Shown one piece after another: positions 1-7,220 of a stretch of DNA of 64,000 bases. The notes beneath the pieces were generated by a model, which worked only from the letters and a program-made list of their open reading frames with translations, had not been told where the DNA came from and did not search any database. Within the stretch, counting starts at the first letter, position 1. Every line of letters begins with the position of its first letter. This DNA is from Pseudorhodoferax sp. Leaf265 (GTDB lineage: Bacteria > Pseudomonadota > Gammaproteobacteria > Burkholderiales > Burkholderiaceae_C), in assembly GCF_001422365.1 (NCBI RefSeq), contig NZ_LMMT01000039.1, positions 186,001 to 250,000 of the forward strand, written 5' to 3'. The position numbers and the translations under genes are program-made.

Positions 1-650
1 CGCCGGTGCACAAGGAGGCACTGTCCGCTGCGGGCGTGCCCTATCCGGGCCACACCGAGTTGCTGCAGGCCGAGGCCGCGGCCCATGCCGGCCGGCCCGT
101 GGCCGAGATGCCGGTGCGCATGATGCTGGCCAATCCGGAGCTGCGCACCGTGCTGGTCAGCATCCATGTGTCGCTGCGCGCCGCGCTGGACGCCGTGACC
201 TTCGACAACGTGCTGCAGACGCTGCGCATCACGCATGCCGCGTTGGCCGCGCTGCTGGGCCGCGCGCCACGCATCGGCGTGGCGGGCCTGAACCCGCATG
301 CGGGCGAAGGTGGCTTGTTCGGCCGCGAAGAGATCGAGACCATCGCGCCAGCCATGGCGGCAGCGCGCACCGAAGGCATCGATGCCCAGGGCCCCTATGC
401 GCCCGACACGGTGTTCATGCGCGCCCGCACCGGCGCCTTCGACGTGGTCGTGGCCATGTACCACGACCAGGGCCTGATCCCCGTGAAATACCTCGGTGTG
501 GAGCAGGGCGTGAACGTGACCCTGGGCCTGCCGCTGGTGCGCACCAGCCCGGACCATGGCACCGCGTTCGACATCGCCGGCACCGGCCGTGCCGATGCGC
601 GCAGCCTCGTCGAGGCCTTGCGCATGGCACGCCAGCTGGCGCGCGGCTGA
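1..650 (+). CDS. pdxA: 4-hydroxythreonine-4-phosphate dehydrogenase PdxA, 5'-truncated by window edge
   Basis: PdxA oxidises 4-phosphohydroxy-L-threonine in the DXP-dependent pyridoxal-5'-phosphate pathway, in the cytoplasm. Only the last ~216 codons are in the window; the frame is already open at base 3, so the GTG at 6 is not the real start. Visible family signatures are GLNPHAGEGG followed by the acidic GREE segment, the metal-binding stretch AMYHDQGLIPVKYL, and the C-terminal RTSPDHGTAFDIAG block that contacts substrate. The family is normally about 330 residues, so roughly a third is outside. The gene ends 6 bp from the convergent mscL, with no terminator visible between them. Confidence 0.93.
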   Translation, partial: PVHKEALSAAGVPYPGHTELLQAEAAAHAGRPVAEMPVRMMLANPELRTVLVSIHVSLRAALDAVTFDNVLQTLRITHAALAALLGRAPRIGVAGLNPHAGEGGLFGREEIETIAPAMAAARTEGIDAQGPYAPDTVFMRARTGAFDVVVAMYHDQGLIPVKYLGVEQGVNVTLGLPLVRTSPDHGTAFDIAGTGRADARSLVEALRMARQLARG

Positions 651-656
651 AGCGCG

Positions 657-1085
657 TTACTTCCTGAGGCTGTCGCGGATCTCGCGCAGCAGCACGACGT
701 CCTCGGGCGTCACCGGGGCGGCAGGTGGAGGTGCCGGTTCCGCGCGCTTGAGGCGGTTGATCTGCTTGACCATCATGAAGATGATGAAGGCCAGGATGGC
801 GAAGTTCACCGCGATGGTGATGAAGTTGCCATAGGCCAGCACCGGCACGCCGGCCTTGCGCAGCGCGTCCAGCGTGGTCGGCACGCCGGCTGGCACGGTG
901 CCCAGCACCACGAAGAGGTTGGAGAAATCCAGCTTGCCGAAGACCAGGCCGACGACGGGCATGATCAGGTCGGCCACGACCGAGTCGACGATCTTGCCGA
1001 AGGCGCCACCGATGATCACGCCGACGGCCAGATCGATCACGTTGCCCTTGACCGCGAACTCCCTGAACTCCTGCATCATGCCCAT
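657..1085 (-). CDS. mscL: Large-conductance mechanosensitive channel MscL
   Basis: MscL is the homopentameric inner-membrane safety valve opened by membrane tension on osmotic downshock. The 142-residue product matches the usual ~136–150. It starts with the amphipathic helix [20 protein letters not shown], then TM1 (about residues 15–45, with the GGAFGKIV pore constriction), a periplasmic loop, TM2 (about 75–100) and a charged C-terminal helix ending [14 protein letters not shown]. The start at 1085 is chosen because GAGAGGA sits just upstream and translation begins exactly at the conserved N-terminus; the frame stays open further upstream but that part is not conserved. A Pro/Ala-rich insert (APPPAAPV) precedes the last helix. 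Confidence 0.95.
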   Translation of the reverse strand: MGMMQEFREFAVKGNVIDLAVGVIIGGAFGKIVDSVVADLIMPVVGLVFGKLDFSNLFVVLGTVPAGVPTTLDALRKAGVPVLAYGNFITIAVNFAILAFIIFMMVKQINRLKRAEPAPPPAAPVTPEDVVLLREIRDSLRK

Positions 1086-1174
1086 GGCATCCTCTCGCTT
1101 CGGTGAGTGAAAAACCCGCGCATTCTCGCTGCATTCGCCTGTCGCGCAGGGCGCACAGACCGCATCAGCGCGCC

Positions 1175-1204
1175 TTGAGAGCGAATAACCCTGTCCGCTA
1201 CAAT
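1175..1204 (+). promoter_or_regulatory. Sigma-70-type promoter of the petABC operon
   Basis: TTGAGA (1175–1180) and TACAAT (1199–1204) are separated by 18 bp, giving a predicted start near 1211 and a leader of about 32 nt with GAGG ahead of the petA ATG. Five of six bases match consensus in the -10 box and four in the -35. Found by eye only. Confidence 0.55.
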
Positions 1205-1242
1205 CTTTTGTTGACTCCAATAAGAGACTATTGAGGAACCCC

Positions 1243-1842
1243 ATGAGTGACATTCCAGTCGACCGTAGCAAGCGGACATGGCTGATCGCCTCCGGTTGCG
1301 CGGGGGCGGTAGGTGGTGTGGCAACCGCAGTTCCGTTCGTGAGCACATTTCAGCCTTCGGAGCGCGCCAAGGCTGCGGGTGCCGCTGTCGAGGTCGACAT
1401 CTCCGCACTCAAGCCCGGCGAGAAGGTCACCGTGGAGTGGCGTGGCAAGCCGGTGTGGATCATCAAGCGCACGCCCGAGCAACTGGCCGAGCTGCCCAAG
1501 CTCGACAGCCAGCTGGCCGACCCCAAGTCGCTGCGCAAGCCATCCGAGCTGACGCCCGAATACGCCCGCAACGAGGGTCGCTCGATCAAGCCCGAGGTGC
1601 TGGTCGTGGTGGGCATCTGCACGCACCTGGGCTGCTCGCCGGTCGACAAGTTCACGCCCGGCCCCCAGCCCTCGCTGCCCGACAACTGGGAGGGCGGCTT
1701 CCTGTGCCCCTGCCATGGCTCCACCTTCGACCTGGCCGGCCGGGTGTTTGCCAACAAGCCCGCGCCCGACAACCTCGAGGTGCCACCGCACCAGTACCTG
1801 TCCGACACGCGCCTGCTCATCGGCGACGACAAGAAGGCTTGA
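1243..1842 (+). CDS. petA: Ubiquinol-cytochrome c reductase iron-sulfur (Rieske) subunit
   Basis: High-potential [2Fe-2S] subunit of the cytochrome bc1 complex; it takes the first electron from ubiquinol at the Qo site and passes it to cytochrome c1. The 199-residue protein has an N-terminal Tat-like region (DRSKRTW, then a hydrophobic anchor about residues 14–36). Both cluster-binding boxes are present: CTHLGC (Cys126, His128, Cys131) and CPCHGS (Cys155, Cys157, His158). The Cys131/Cys157 pair is the disulfide normally bracketing the cluster. The ATG at 1243 follows TTGAGGAACCCC; the TTG at 1231 is in frame but lies on the ribosome site. First gene of petABC, with 15 bp to petB. Confidence 0.97.
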   Translation: MSDIPVDRSKRTWLIASGCAGAVGGVATAVPFVSTFQPSERAKAAGAAVEVDISALKPGEKVTVEWRGKPVWIIKRTPEQLAELPKLDSQLADPKSLRKPSELTPEYARNEGRSIKPEVLVVVGICTHLGCSPVDKFTPGPQPSLPDNWEGGFLCPCHGSTFDLAGRVFANKPAPDNLEVPPHQYLSDTRLLIGDDKKA

Positions 1843-1857
1843 GGGGGCACGACGGAC

Positions 1858-3261
1858 ATGGCTGAATTCAAGGAAATCTCGCCCAACGCGCCCATCGGCG
1901 CGCATGTGACCAACTGGCTGGAGAACCGGTTCCCGACCGCGTTCGACGCCTACCGCGTCCACATGTCGGACTACTACGCGCCGAAGAACTTCAACTTCTG
2001 GTACATCTTCGGCTCGCTGGCGCTGCTGGTCCTGGTGATCCAGATCGTCACCGGCATCTTCCTCGTGATGCACTACAAGCCCGATGCGAACCTCGCGTTC
2101 GCCTCGGTCGAGTACATCATGCGCGACGTGCCGTGGGGCTGGCTGATCCGCTACATGCACTCCACCGGCGCCTCGGCGTTCTTCGTGGTGGTCTACCTGC
2201 ACATGTTCCGCGGCCTGCTGTATGGCTCCTACCGCAAGCCGCGCGAGCTGGTCTGGGTGTTCGGCTGCGCGATCTTCCTGTGCCTGATGGCCGAGGCTTT
2301 CATGGGCTACCTGCTGCCCTGGGGCCAGATGTCCTACTGGGGCGCCCAGGTGATCGTGAACCTGTTCGCCGCCATCCCCTTCATCGGCCCCGACCTGGCG
2401 CTGCTGATCCGCGGCGACTACGTGGTCGGTGACGCCACGCTGAACCGCTTCTTCAGCTTCCACGTGATCGCCGTGCCGCTGGTGCTGCTGGGCCTGGTGG
2501 TGGCGCACCTGCTGGCGCTGCACGATGTGGGTTCCAACAACCCCGACGGCATCGAGATCAAGGCCACCAAGGGCGCAGACGGCAAGCCGCTGGACGGCAT
2601 CCCGTTCCACCCGTACTACACGGTGCACGACATCTTCGGCGTGTGCGTGTTCCTGATGGCCTTCACGGCGGTGATCTTCTTCGCCCCCGAGTTCGGTGGC
2701 TACTTCCTCGAGTACAACAACTTCATCCCGGCCGACCCGCTGAAGACGCCGGCGCACATCGCGCCCGTCTGGTACTTCACGCCGTTCTACTCGATGCTGC
2801 GCGCCATCACGAGCGAGATGATGTATGTGCTGATCGCCTGCGTGGTGCTCGGTGCCGGCCTCATGACGCTCAAGCTGCGCCTGCCTGGTTTCGTCAAGGC
2901 ATTCATCGTCGTCGCGGCCGTGGCCGCAGTGGCCATGATGCTGTCGATCGACGCGAAGTTCTGGGGCGTGGTCGTCATGGGCGGCGCCGTCATCATCTTG
3001 TTCTTCCTGCCCTGGCTGGACCACAGCCCGGTCAAGTCGATCCGCTACCGTCCGAGCTGGCACAAGTATGTGTATGGCGTCTTCGTCGTCAACTTCGTGG
3101 TGCTGGCCTACCTGGGCGTGCAGGCTCCTTCGCCGATCGGCGAGCGCGTCTCGCAAGTCGGTACGCTGTTCTATTTCGGCTTCTTCCTGCTGATGCCCTG
3201 GTGGAGCCGCCTGGGCGAGCCCAAGCCGGTGCCCGCGCGCGTGACCTTCAACCCGCACTGA
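1858..3261 (+). CDS. petB: Cytochrome b subunit of the bc1 complex (Qo motif PVWY)
   Basis: Membrane core of cytochrome bc1, carrying hemes bL and bH and the Qo and Qi quinone sites. The 467-residue length and eight or more membrane segments fit the full-length proteobacterial form. Heme ligands are His101/His115 in the second helix and His202/His217 in the fourth; the second pair is spaced one residue wider than the first. The Qo loop reads PVWYF at 303–307 instead of the classical PEWY, so the usual proton-accepting Glu is Val304. The ATG at 1858 follows GAGGGGG. Between petA and petC in the operon. Confidence 0.97.
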   Translation: MAEFKEISPNAPIGAHVTNWLENRFPTAFDAYRVHMSDYYAPKNFNFWYIFGSLALLVLVIQIVTGIFLVMHYKPDANLAFASVEYIMRDVPWGWLIRYMHSTGASAFFVVVYLHMFRGLLYGSYRKPRELVWVFGCAIFLCLMAEAFMGYLLPWGQMSYWGAQVIVNLFAAIPFIGPDLALLIRGDYVVGDATLNRFFSFHVIAVPLVLLGLVVAHLLALHDVGSNNPDGIEIKATKGADGKPLDGIPFHPYYTVHDIFGVCVFLMAFTAVIFFAPEFGGYFLEYNNFIPADPLKTPAHIAPVWYFTPFYSMLRAITSEMMYVLIACVVLGAGLMTLKLRLPGFVKAFIVVAAVAAVAMMLSIDAKFWGVVVMGGAVIILFFLPWLDHSPVKSIRYRPSWHKYVYGVFVVNFVVLAYLGVQAPSPIGERVSQVGTLFYFGFFLLMPWWSRLGEPKPVPARVTFNPH

Positions 3262-3282
3262 GCCACGGAACAGACGAAGACC

Positions 3283-4053
3283 ATGAAAAAGAATCTCCAC
3301 GGTTTCATCGCTGGCCTGCTGCTGTCGCTGGGCCTGGCCGCCGGCACCGCGCACGCGGCCGAAGGCGGCATTGCCTGGGACAAGGCGCCGGTCAAGACCA
3401 ACGACATGGCGTCGCTGCAAAACGGTGCCAAGCTGTTCGTCAACTACTGCCTGAACTGCCACTCGGCCGCGTTCATGCGCTTCAACCGGCTGCAGGACAT
3501 CGGCCTGAGCGAGCAGCAGATCAAGGACAACCTGCTGTTCACGACGGACAAGGTCGGCGAGACCATGAAGGCCGCGATCGACCCGCGCCAGGCCAAGGAA
3601 TGGTTCGGCGCCAACCCGCCCGACCTCACGCTGATGACGCGCTCGCGCTCCGGCCATGGCGGCACGGGTGCCGACTACCTCTACACCTACCTGCGCACCT
3701 ACTACCGCGACGAGACCAAGGCCACGGGCTGGAACAACCTGGCCTTCCCCAGCGTTGGCATGCCGCACGTGCTGTGGGAACTGCAGGGTGAGCGCAAGCC
3801 CGTCTTCGAGGAAATCCAGAGCCATGGCCATGCCACTGCCGTGTTCAAAGGCTGGGAGCAGGTGAAGCCGGGCACAATGACGCCCCTGCAATACGATCAG
3901 GCCGTTGGCGATCTGGTCAGCTTCATGGCCTGGATGGCCGAACCCGCACAGAACACGCGCGTGCGCGTGGGCGTCTGGGTGCTGCTGTTCCTCGCGGTCT
4001 TCTCGGTCATCACCTGGCGCCTGAACGCTGCGTTCTGGAAAGACGTCAAGTAA
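3283..4053 (+). CDS. petC: Cytochrome c1
   Basis: Periplasmic c-type heme subunit of the bc1 complex, accepting electrons from the Rieske protein and passing them to soluble cytochrome c. The 256-residue protein has a signal peptide (Lys-rich start, hydrophobic core to about residue 25, AHA-A cleavage region), one heme-attachment motif CLNCH (Cys56, Cys59, His60), the conserved NPPDLTLMTRSR block, and a C-terminal anchor (about 230–247) ending in a short basic tail. The likely axial Met lies in FPSVGMPHVLWE. Last gene of petABC; an intrinsic terminator follows 41 bp after its stop. Confidence 0.97.
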   Translation: MKKNLHGFIAGLLLSLGLAAGTAHAAEGGIAWDKAPVKTNDMASLQNGAKLFVNYCLNCHSAAFMRFNRLQDIGLSEQQIKDNLLFTTDKVGETMKAAIDPRQAKEWFGANPPDLTLMTRSRSGHGGTGADYLYTYLRTYYRDETKATGWNNLAFPSVGMPHVLWELQGERKPVFEEIQSHGHATAVFKGWEQVKPGTMTPLQYDQAVGDLVSFMAWMAEPAQNTRVRVGVWVLLFLAVFSVITWRLNAAFWKDVK

Positions 4054-4093
4054 GCAGTCCATGCCCGGCAGCAGCAGGCTGCGGGCGTGATCA

Positions 4094-4125
4094 GAGTGGG
4101 TGCGGATGCCGCACCCACTCTTTTT
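4094..4125 (+). terminator. Rho-independent terminator after petABC
   Basis: Perfect 12-bp stem (4094–4105 with 4109–4120), three-base ATG loop, then TTTTT and further T-rich sequence. It separates the bc1 operon from sspA, which starts at 4148. Confidence 0.9.
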
Positions 4126-4147
4126 GGTTTTTTAGGAGTCTTCTCTC

Positions 4148-4759
4148 ATGATGGTCTTGTACTCGGGAACGACCTGCCCCTTCTCCCACCGTTGCCGCTT
4201 CGTGTTGTTCGAAAAGGGCATGGATTTCGAAATCCGCGACGTCGATCTCTACAACAAGCCAGAAGACATCAGCGTCATGAACCCGTACGGCCAGGTCCCC
4301 ATCCTGGTCGAGCGCGACCTGATCCTGTACGAGTCGAACATCATCAACGAGTACATCGACGAGCGCTTCCCGCACCCGCAGCTGATGCCCGGCGACCCGG
4401 TGGACCGCGCCCGCGTGCGCCTGTTCCTGCTCAACTTTGAGAAGGAACTGTTCGTGCACGTCAGCCTGCTCGAGAACCGTGCCTCCAAGGGCAACGAGAA
4501 GGCTCTGGAGAAGGCCCGCGCCCACATCCGCGACCGCCTGACGCAGCTGGCCCCCGTGTTCCTCAAGAACAAGTACATGCTGGGCGAGAACTTCTCCATG
4601 CTGGACGTGGCCATCGCCCCGCTGCTGTGGCGCCTGGACTTCTACGGCATCGACCTCAGCAAGAACGCGGCGCCGTTGCTCAAGTACGCCGAGCGCATCT
4701 TCTCGCGCCCGGCCTACATCGAGGCGCTGACGCCGTCCGAAAAGGTCATGCGCAAGTAA
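4148..4759 (+). CDS. sspA: Stringent starvation protein A, GST-fold
   Basis: SspA is a glutathione-S-transferase-fold protein that binds RNA polymerase and supports stationary-phase and acid-stress transcription; it lacks GST activity in characterised members. The 203-residue product has an N-terminal thioredoxin-like domain (MMVLYSGTTCPFSHRCRFVL, then NPYGQVPILVERDLILYESN with the cis-Pro and the SspA-type ESN) and an all-helical C-terminal domain from about residue 85. AGGAG at 4133–4137 precedes the ATG at 4148. It lies 19 bp upstream of sspB, the usual sspAB order. Confidence 0.93.
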   Translation: MMVLYSGTTCPFSHRCRFVLFEKGMDFEIRDVDLYNKPEDISVMNPYGQVPILVERDLILYESNIINEYIDERFPHPQLMPGDPVDRARVRLFLLNFEKELFVHVSLLENRASKGNEKALEKARAHIRDRLTQLAPVFLKNKYMLGENFSMLDVAIAPLLWRLDFYGIDLSKNAAPLLKYAERIFSRPAYIEALTPSEKVMRK

Positions 4760-4778
4760 GCATGGAGAACTGGACCGG

Positions 4779-5288
4779 ATGAACGCGCTCGATGCCACCT
4801 CCACCCGCCCGTACCTGATCCGGGCGCTCTATGAATGGTGCACCGACAACGGCTTCACGCCCTACATCGCGGTGCTGGTGGACGAAACGGTGCAGGTGCC
4901 GCGGGAGTACGTGAAGGACGGTGAGATCGTGCTGAACGTGAGTTTCGACGCCACCAGCGCGCTCAAGCTCGGCAATGACTTCATCGAGTTCAAGGCGCGC
5001 TTCGCGGGCACGGCCCGCGAGATTCTCGTGCCCATCGGCCGCGTGATCGCCATCTACGCCCGCGAGAACGGGCAAGGCATGGCTTTCCCCTCGCCGGTGG
5101 CTGTTTCCGCGGCCGAGACGGCTCAGGCTGCCGCCGACATGTCCCTGCCGCTTGCAGAGGCCGAGGACAAGTCCGCAAGCAAAGTGTTGCAGCTGGCCCC
5201 GGTCGACCCCTCCGACGAAGGCACGGAGCCCGAGCCGCCCAGGCCTGGCGGTGGCGCGCCGCGCCCGGCACTCAAGCGGGTCAAGTGA
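4779..5288 (+). CDS. sspB: ClpXP adaptor SspB
   Basis: SspB tethers ssrA-tagged proteins to ClpXP for degradation. Residues 1–~110 form the substrate-binding domain (STRPYLIRALYEWCTDNGFT, then the VPREYVKDGEIVLNVS strand region). A long low-complexity Ala/Glu/Pro linker follows, and the extreme C-terminus is basic (RPALKRVK), where the short ClpX-binding tail is expected. The 169-residue length fits betaproteobacterial homologues. Co-directional with sspA; the degenerate tRNA-Thr follows 25 bp downstream. Confidence 0.93.
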   Translation: MNALDATSTRPYLIRALYEWCTDNGFTPYIAVLVDETVQVPREYVKDGEIVLNVSFDATSALKLGNDFIEFKARFAGTAREILVPIGRVIAIYARENGQGMAFPSPVAVSAAETAQAAADMSLPLAEAEDKSASKVLQLAPVDPSDEGTEPEPPRPGGGAPRPALKRVK

Positions 5289-5313
5289 CCGCGTAGAATC
5301 GCCGCTGGTTTTT

Positions 5314-5389
5314 GCCGATTTAGCTCAGTTGGTAGAGCACCCGCCTTGTAAGCGGACGGTCGTCAGTTCGATTCCGACAATCCTCTGGA
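5314..5389 (+). tRNA. tRNA-Thr(TGT) with a degenerate 3' acceptor end, probably a remnant
   Basis: Bases 5314–5382 read as a tRNA: acceptor 5' strand GCCGATT, D arm, anticodon stem-loop with CTTGTAA (anticodon TGT, 5347–5349), and T arm with loop TTCGATT. The 3' side breaks down after AATC: positions 70 and 71 face C·C and C·U mismatches and no CCA follows. There are also mismatches at the top of the anticodon stem (C5340/A5356) and in the T stem (A5365/C5375). Pairing was checked base by base. A functional gene would be expected to continue GGCACCA. It could be a pseudogene, or a gene broken by insertion of the material to its right. Confidence 0.7.
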
Positions 5390-5552
5390 CAGTTTCCGGA
5401 CGGGTTGAAGCCCACGTGCCTGCTGGGCATCGCTGGTTTTTTGGCCGGATGGCTTCGCAAGGGTCACAAGAACGCCTCGACGCCGTTGTGGTCGGTCCTT
5501 GGCCGAGGCCCCAGACCTCCGACCCGTGAAGGCTTTCCGTTGTAATCGCCCC

Positions 5553-6029
5553 ATGGAATCCATCGGTTCAAGAGTGAAGTGGGCGCGCGAACTGCGCGGG
5601 CTCACACAGGCCGCACTGGCCAAGGCCGCCTGCGTGTTGACCAGCTCGATCGTCGACCTGGAGGCAGGCACCCGCGACAGACCGCGCGATCTGGCAAGCC
5701 TGGCCTTCGCCCTCGGCGTGCGCCCGGCGTGGCTGGAAGACGGCAAGGGCGATTGGCAGGCAGCGCGGCCAGGCAGCGACGCGGTCCACCAGGCCTCCGA
5801 GTCGAGTGGGCTGGCGCGTACCTGCGCGGCAGTGAGCGTGGGCGATGCCATCGTGGAACTCGGCACGTTGCTGTCCACGCTGAGCCCTCTGGCCCGTGCG
5901 AGCATCGCGCCCTTGCTCCTCCAGCTCGCAGACGACCCCGCGCTTGCTGTCCGTGCGGCGGTGTTGGCCAATGCCATTGCACAGTCGGATGGCACGGCCC
6001 ATCCCATCCCCGACGCACGGATGCCTTGA
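5553..6029 (+). CDS. XRE/CI-like helix-turn-helix regulator
   Basis: The 158-residue protein has an N-terminal helix-turn-helix at about residues 5–60 (RVKWARELRGLTQAALAKAA, then SSIVDLEAGTRDRPRDLASLAFALGVRPAWLEDG), the layout of phage Cro/CI-type repressors. The remaining ~95 residues are Ala-rich and helical, and I do not recognise a peptidase domain. The ATG at 5553 starts right at the HTH. There is no Shine-Dalgarno sequence, and a TGTAAT box (5541–5546) lies so close that the mRNA could be leaderless. Sitting beside a broken tRNA gene, it may be a relic of a mobile element; no integrase is nearby. Confidence 0.7.
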   Translation: MESIGSRVKWARELRGLTQAALAKAACVLTSSIVDLEAGTRDRPRDLASLAFALGVRPAWLEDGKGDWQAARPGSDAVHQASESSGLARTCAAVSVGDAIVELGTLLSTLSPLARASIAPLLLQLADDPALAVRAAVLANAIAQSDGTAHPIPDARMP

Positions 6030-6249
6030 CCACGCGATGCGGTCTCGTCCTACAGCCGCATGCGCTTGCCAGTCGCCGAACCGTCATACGGTGCGCTTAC
6101 CATCTCTCCCGTTGGCGCTCGCGCCCCTGTCCACTAGGAAGTGTGGGCTGCTGGAGATCAGGCTTCTCCCGCCCCACCCGAGCGCATCGGGGAGAACTCC
6201 CCAGAGGGTCGTAAACGTGAACCGCGCAAGAGTCCACGACCAATTCCGA

Positions 6250-6273
6250 AGCCCGCCGCCGTGCGGGCTTTTT
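6250..6273 (+). terminator. Intrinsic terminator downstream of the XRE regulator
   Basis: AGCCCGC (6250–6256) pairs with GCGGGCT (6263–6269) across a six-base loop, followed by a run of five T. It could end the transcript from the regulator at 5553 or a lost gene between them. Confidence 0.65.
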
Positions 6274-6401
6274 CACGCCGGTGCGAGAGCGTGGTCGGCC
6301 AGCTTCCAGTGGAATTTGGAGCAAAGCAACAGGCCTTTGTCGGGTGCATGCGGATCGCACGGAGCGCCGCTATGCTGTGGCATCCGTTCCAGGAGGTTTC
6401 G

Positions 6402-6539
6402 TTGCCCGCTGAATCGCAGAGCCGAATCCCGCGCCTGACGCTGTTCCAGCGCAGGTTGTGCAAGCAACTCGGAATGCCGCCGCTGCAAGTGGCGCGCTTG
6501 ACGCGGACGGACGTGCGAATACCGACGCGCCCCAGCTGA
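6402..6539 (+). CDS. Possible 45-residue small protein
   Basis: A perfect AGGAGG (6391–6396) stands five bases ahead of a TTG that opens a 45-codon frame rich in Arg and Leu (RIPRLTLFQRRLCKQLG). A TATGCT box near 6371 could serve as a -10. No homologue is recognised, there is no membrane segment, and the start is a weak codon, so this may be chance. Confidence 0.22.
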   Translation: MPAESQSRIPRLTLFQRRLCKQLGMPPLQVARLTRTDVRIPTRPS

Positions 6540-6561
6540 GGCCGCCCTGCGGGGCTGGCGC

Positions 6562-6945
6562 CTACGCCATCGGCCGCCAGGCCGTCTCCTGGCGCGTGTC
6601 TTCTCCCTCGAAGGTCACCCGCAACAGCACCTTCGGGCGATGGTGCTCCAGGGGCGCATGTGCGCTGTGCACCCAGGCCTTGACCACGCGCAGCCGGCCG
6701 GTGTCCATCTTGTGGGCCCAGTGCTGCTCGCCATCGTGTTCGACGAAGCCGATGTGCGCCCAGGTCTTCCACAGGCCCCAGAAGCGGGGGCAGCGCAGCC
6801 AGACGCCAATGGCTTCCGGATGCTTGCTGGCGGCTTCGCGGCGCAGCTGCACTTCGGCACCCTGGCGTGCGAAGGCCTTGATCAGGTCGGAACGCCCTCC
6901 AAGGGCGGTGCCTGCAACGACTGCCGAATAGGTCCTGCGTGCCAT
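6562..6945 (-). CDS. Small HIRAN-like domain protein
   Basis: The 127-residue product has a pattern resembling the HIRAN fold: an opening strand (TYSAVVAGTAL), a central EVQLRREAASKHPEAIGVWL stretch and a closing AHIGFVEHDG strand. HIRAN domains occur in nucleases and helicases and are thought to bind DNA ends or damaged DNA. Here the domain stands alone, as in some phage-associated proteins. The ATG at 6945 is preceded by GGGAGA on the minus strand. The tail (about 85–127) contains VVKAWVHSAHAPLEHHRPKV, which I do not recognise. The HIRAN assignment is by pattern only. Confidence 0.5.
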   Translation of the reverse strand: MARRTYSAVVAGTALGGRSDLIKAFARQGAEVQLRREAASKHPEAIGVWLRCPRFWGLWKTWAHIGFVEHDGEQHWAHKMDTGRLRVVKAWVHSAHAPLEHHRPKVLLRVTFEGEDTRQETAWRPMA

Positions 6946-7220
6946 GGTGTCTCCCGCCACAGAATTTAGCGAGCAGGTCGCGCTCCGCACCGGCAGATGG
7001 TGCAACCGGGGGTTTCAAGCGTCACATCTGTGTACGAAGTCAGGCCGCTGGTTTCGTTGGTTTCACGATGGTCGCGCCGGTTCGGCGCCCTGCACCCGCG
7101 GCCTTGTCCTACTTGTGGGGCGGTGGTCGGGCGATGGCGGCACCAGGATGTACGGCACAAGCTTGACGCTCGCCTTTGTCCATTCTTCCCTTCCCGGCGG
7201 CGCGCTGCAGCCGCTGGCCG
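6946..7220. other. 275-bp intergenic region at the right side of the accessory patch
   Basis: No convincing gene or terminator is visible. It contains CGGCACCA at 7138–7145, the octamer expected at the 3' end of a tRNA-Thr(TGT) gene; this may be coincidence. It separates the HIRAN-like gene, transcribed leftward, from the EF-hand gene, transcribed rightward, so divergent promoters are expected here. Confidence 0.35.

Larger units (their letters stand above)
6030..6561. other. 532-bp stretch without a clear gene
   Basis: No open frame here shows a recognisable protein or a codon pattern like its neighbours. It holds a GGGGAG/CTCCCC hairpin near 6190, an intrinsic terminator at 6250–6273, and one small ORF with a strong ribosome site at 6402–6539. 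Its content differs from the tightly packed genes on either side, consistent with decayed accessory DNA. Confidence 0.5.

Noticed and set aside
1228-4062. A 944-codon open frame on the minus strand across petABC
   Set aside because: It is antisense to three certain genes, low in complexity and rich in His, Gln and Arg: a high-GC artefact.
7138-7145. CGGCACCA taken as proof of a displaced tRNA 3' end
   Set aside because: An octamer alone is weak and the bases before it do not match the expected tRNA; kept only as a hint.
5390-7220. A classical integrated element with an integrase and att repeats at the tRNA
   Set aside because: No integrase or transposase is seen, and apart from the octamer at 7138 no repeat of the tRNA 3' half was found downstream.
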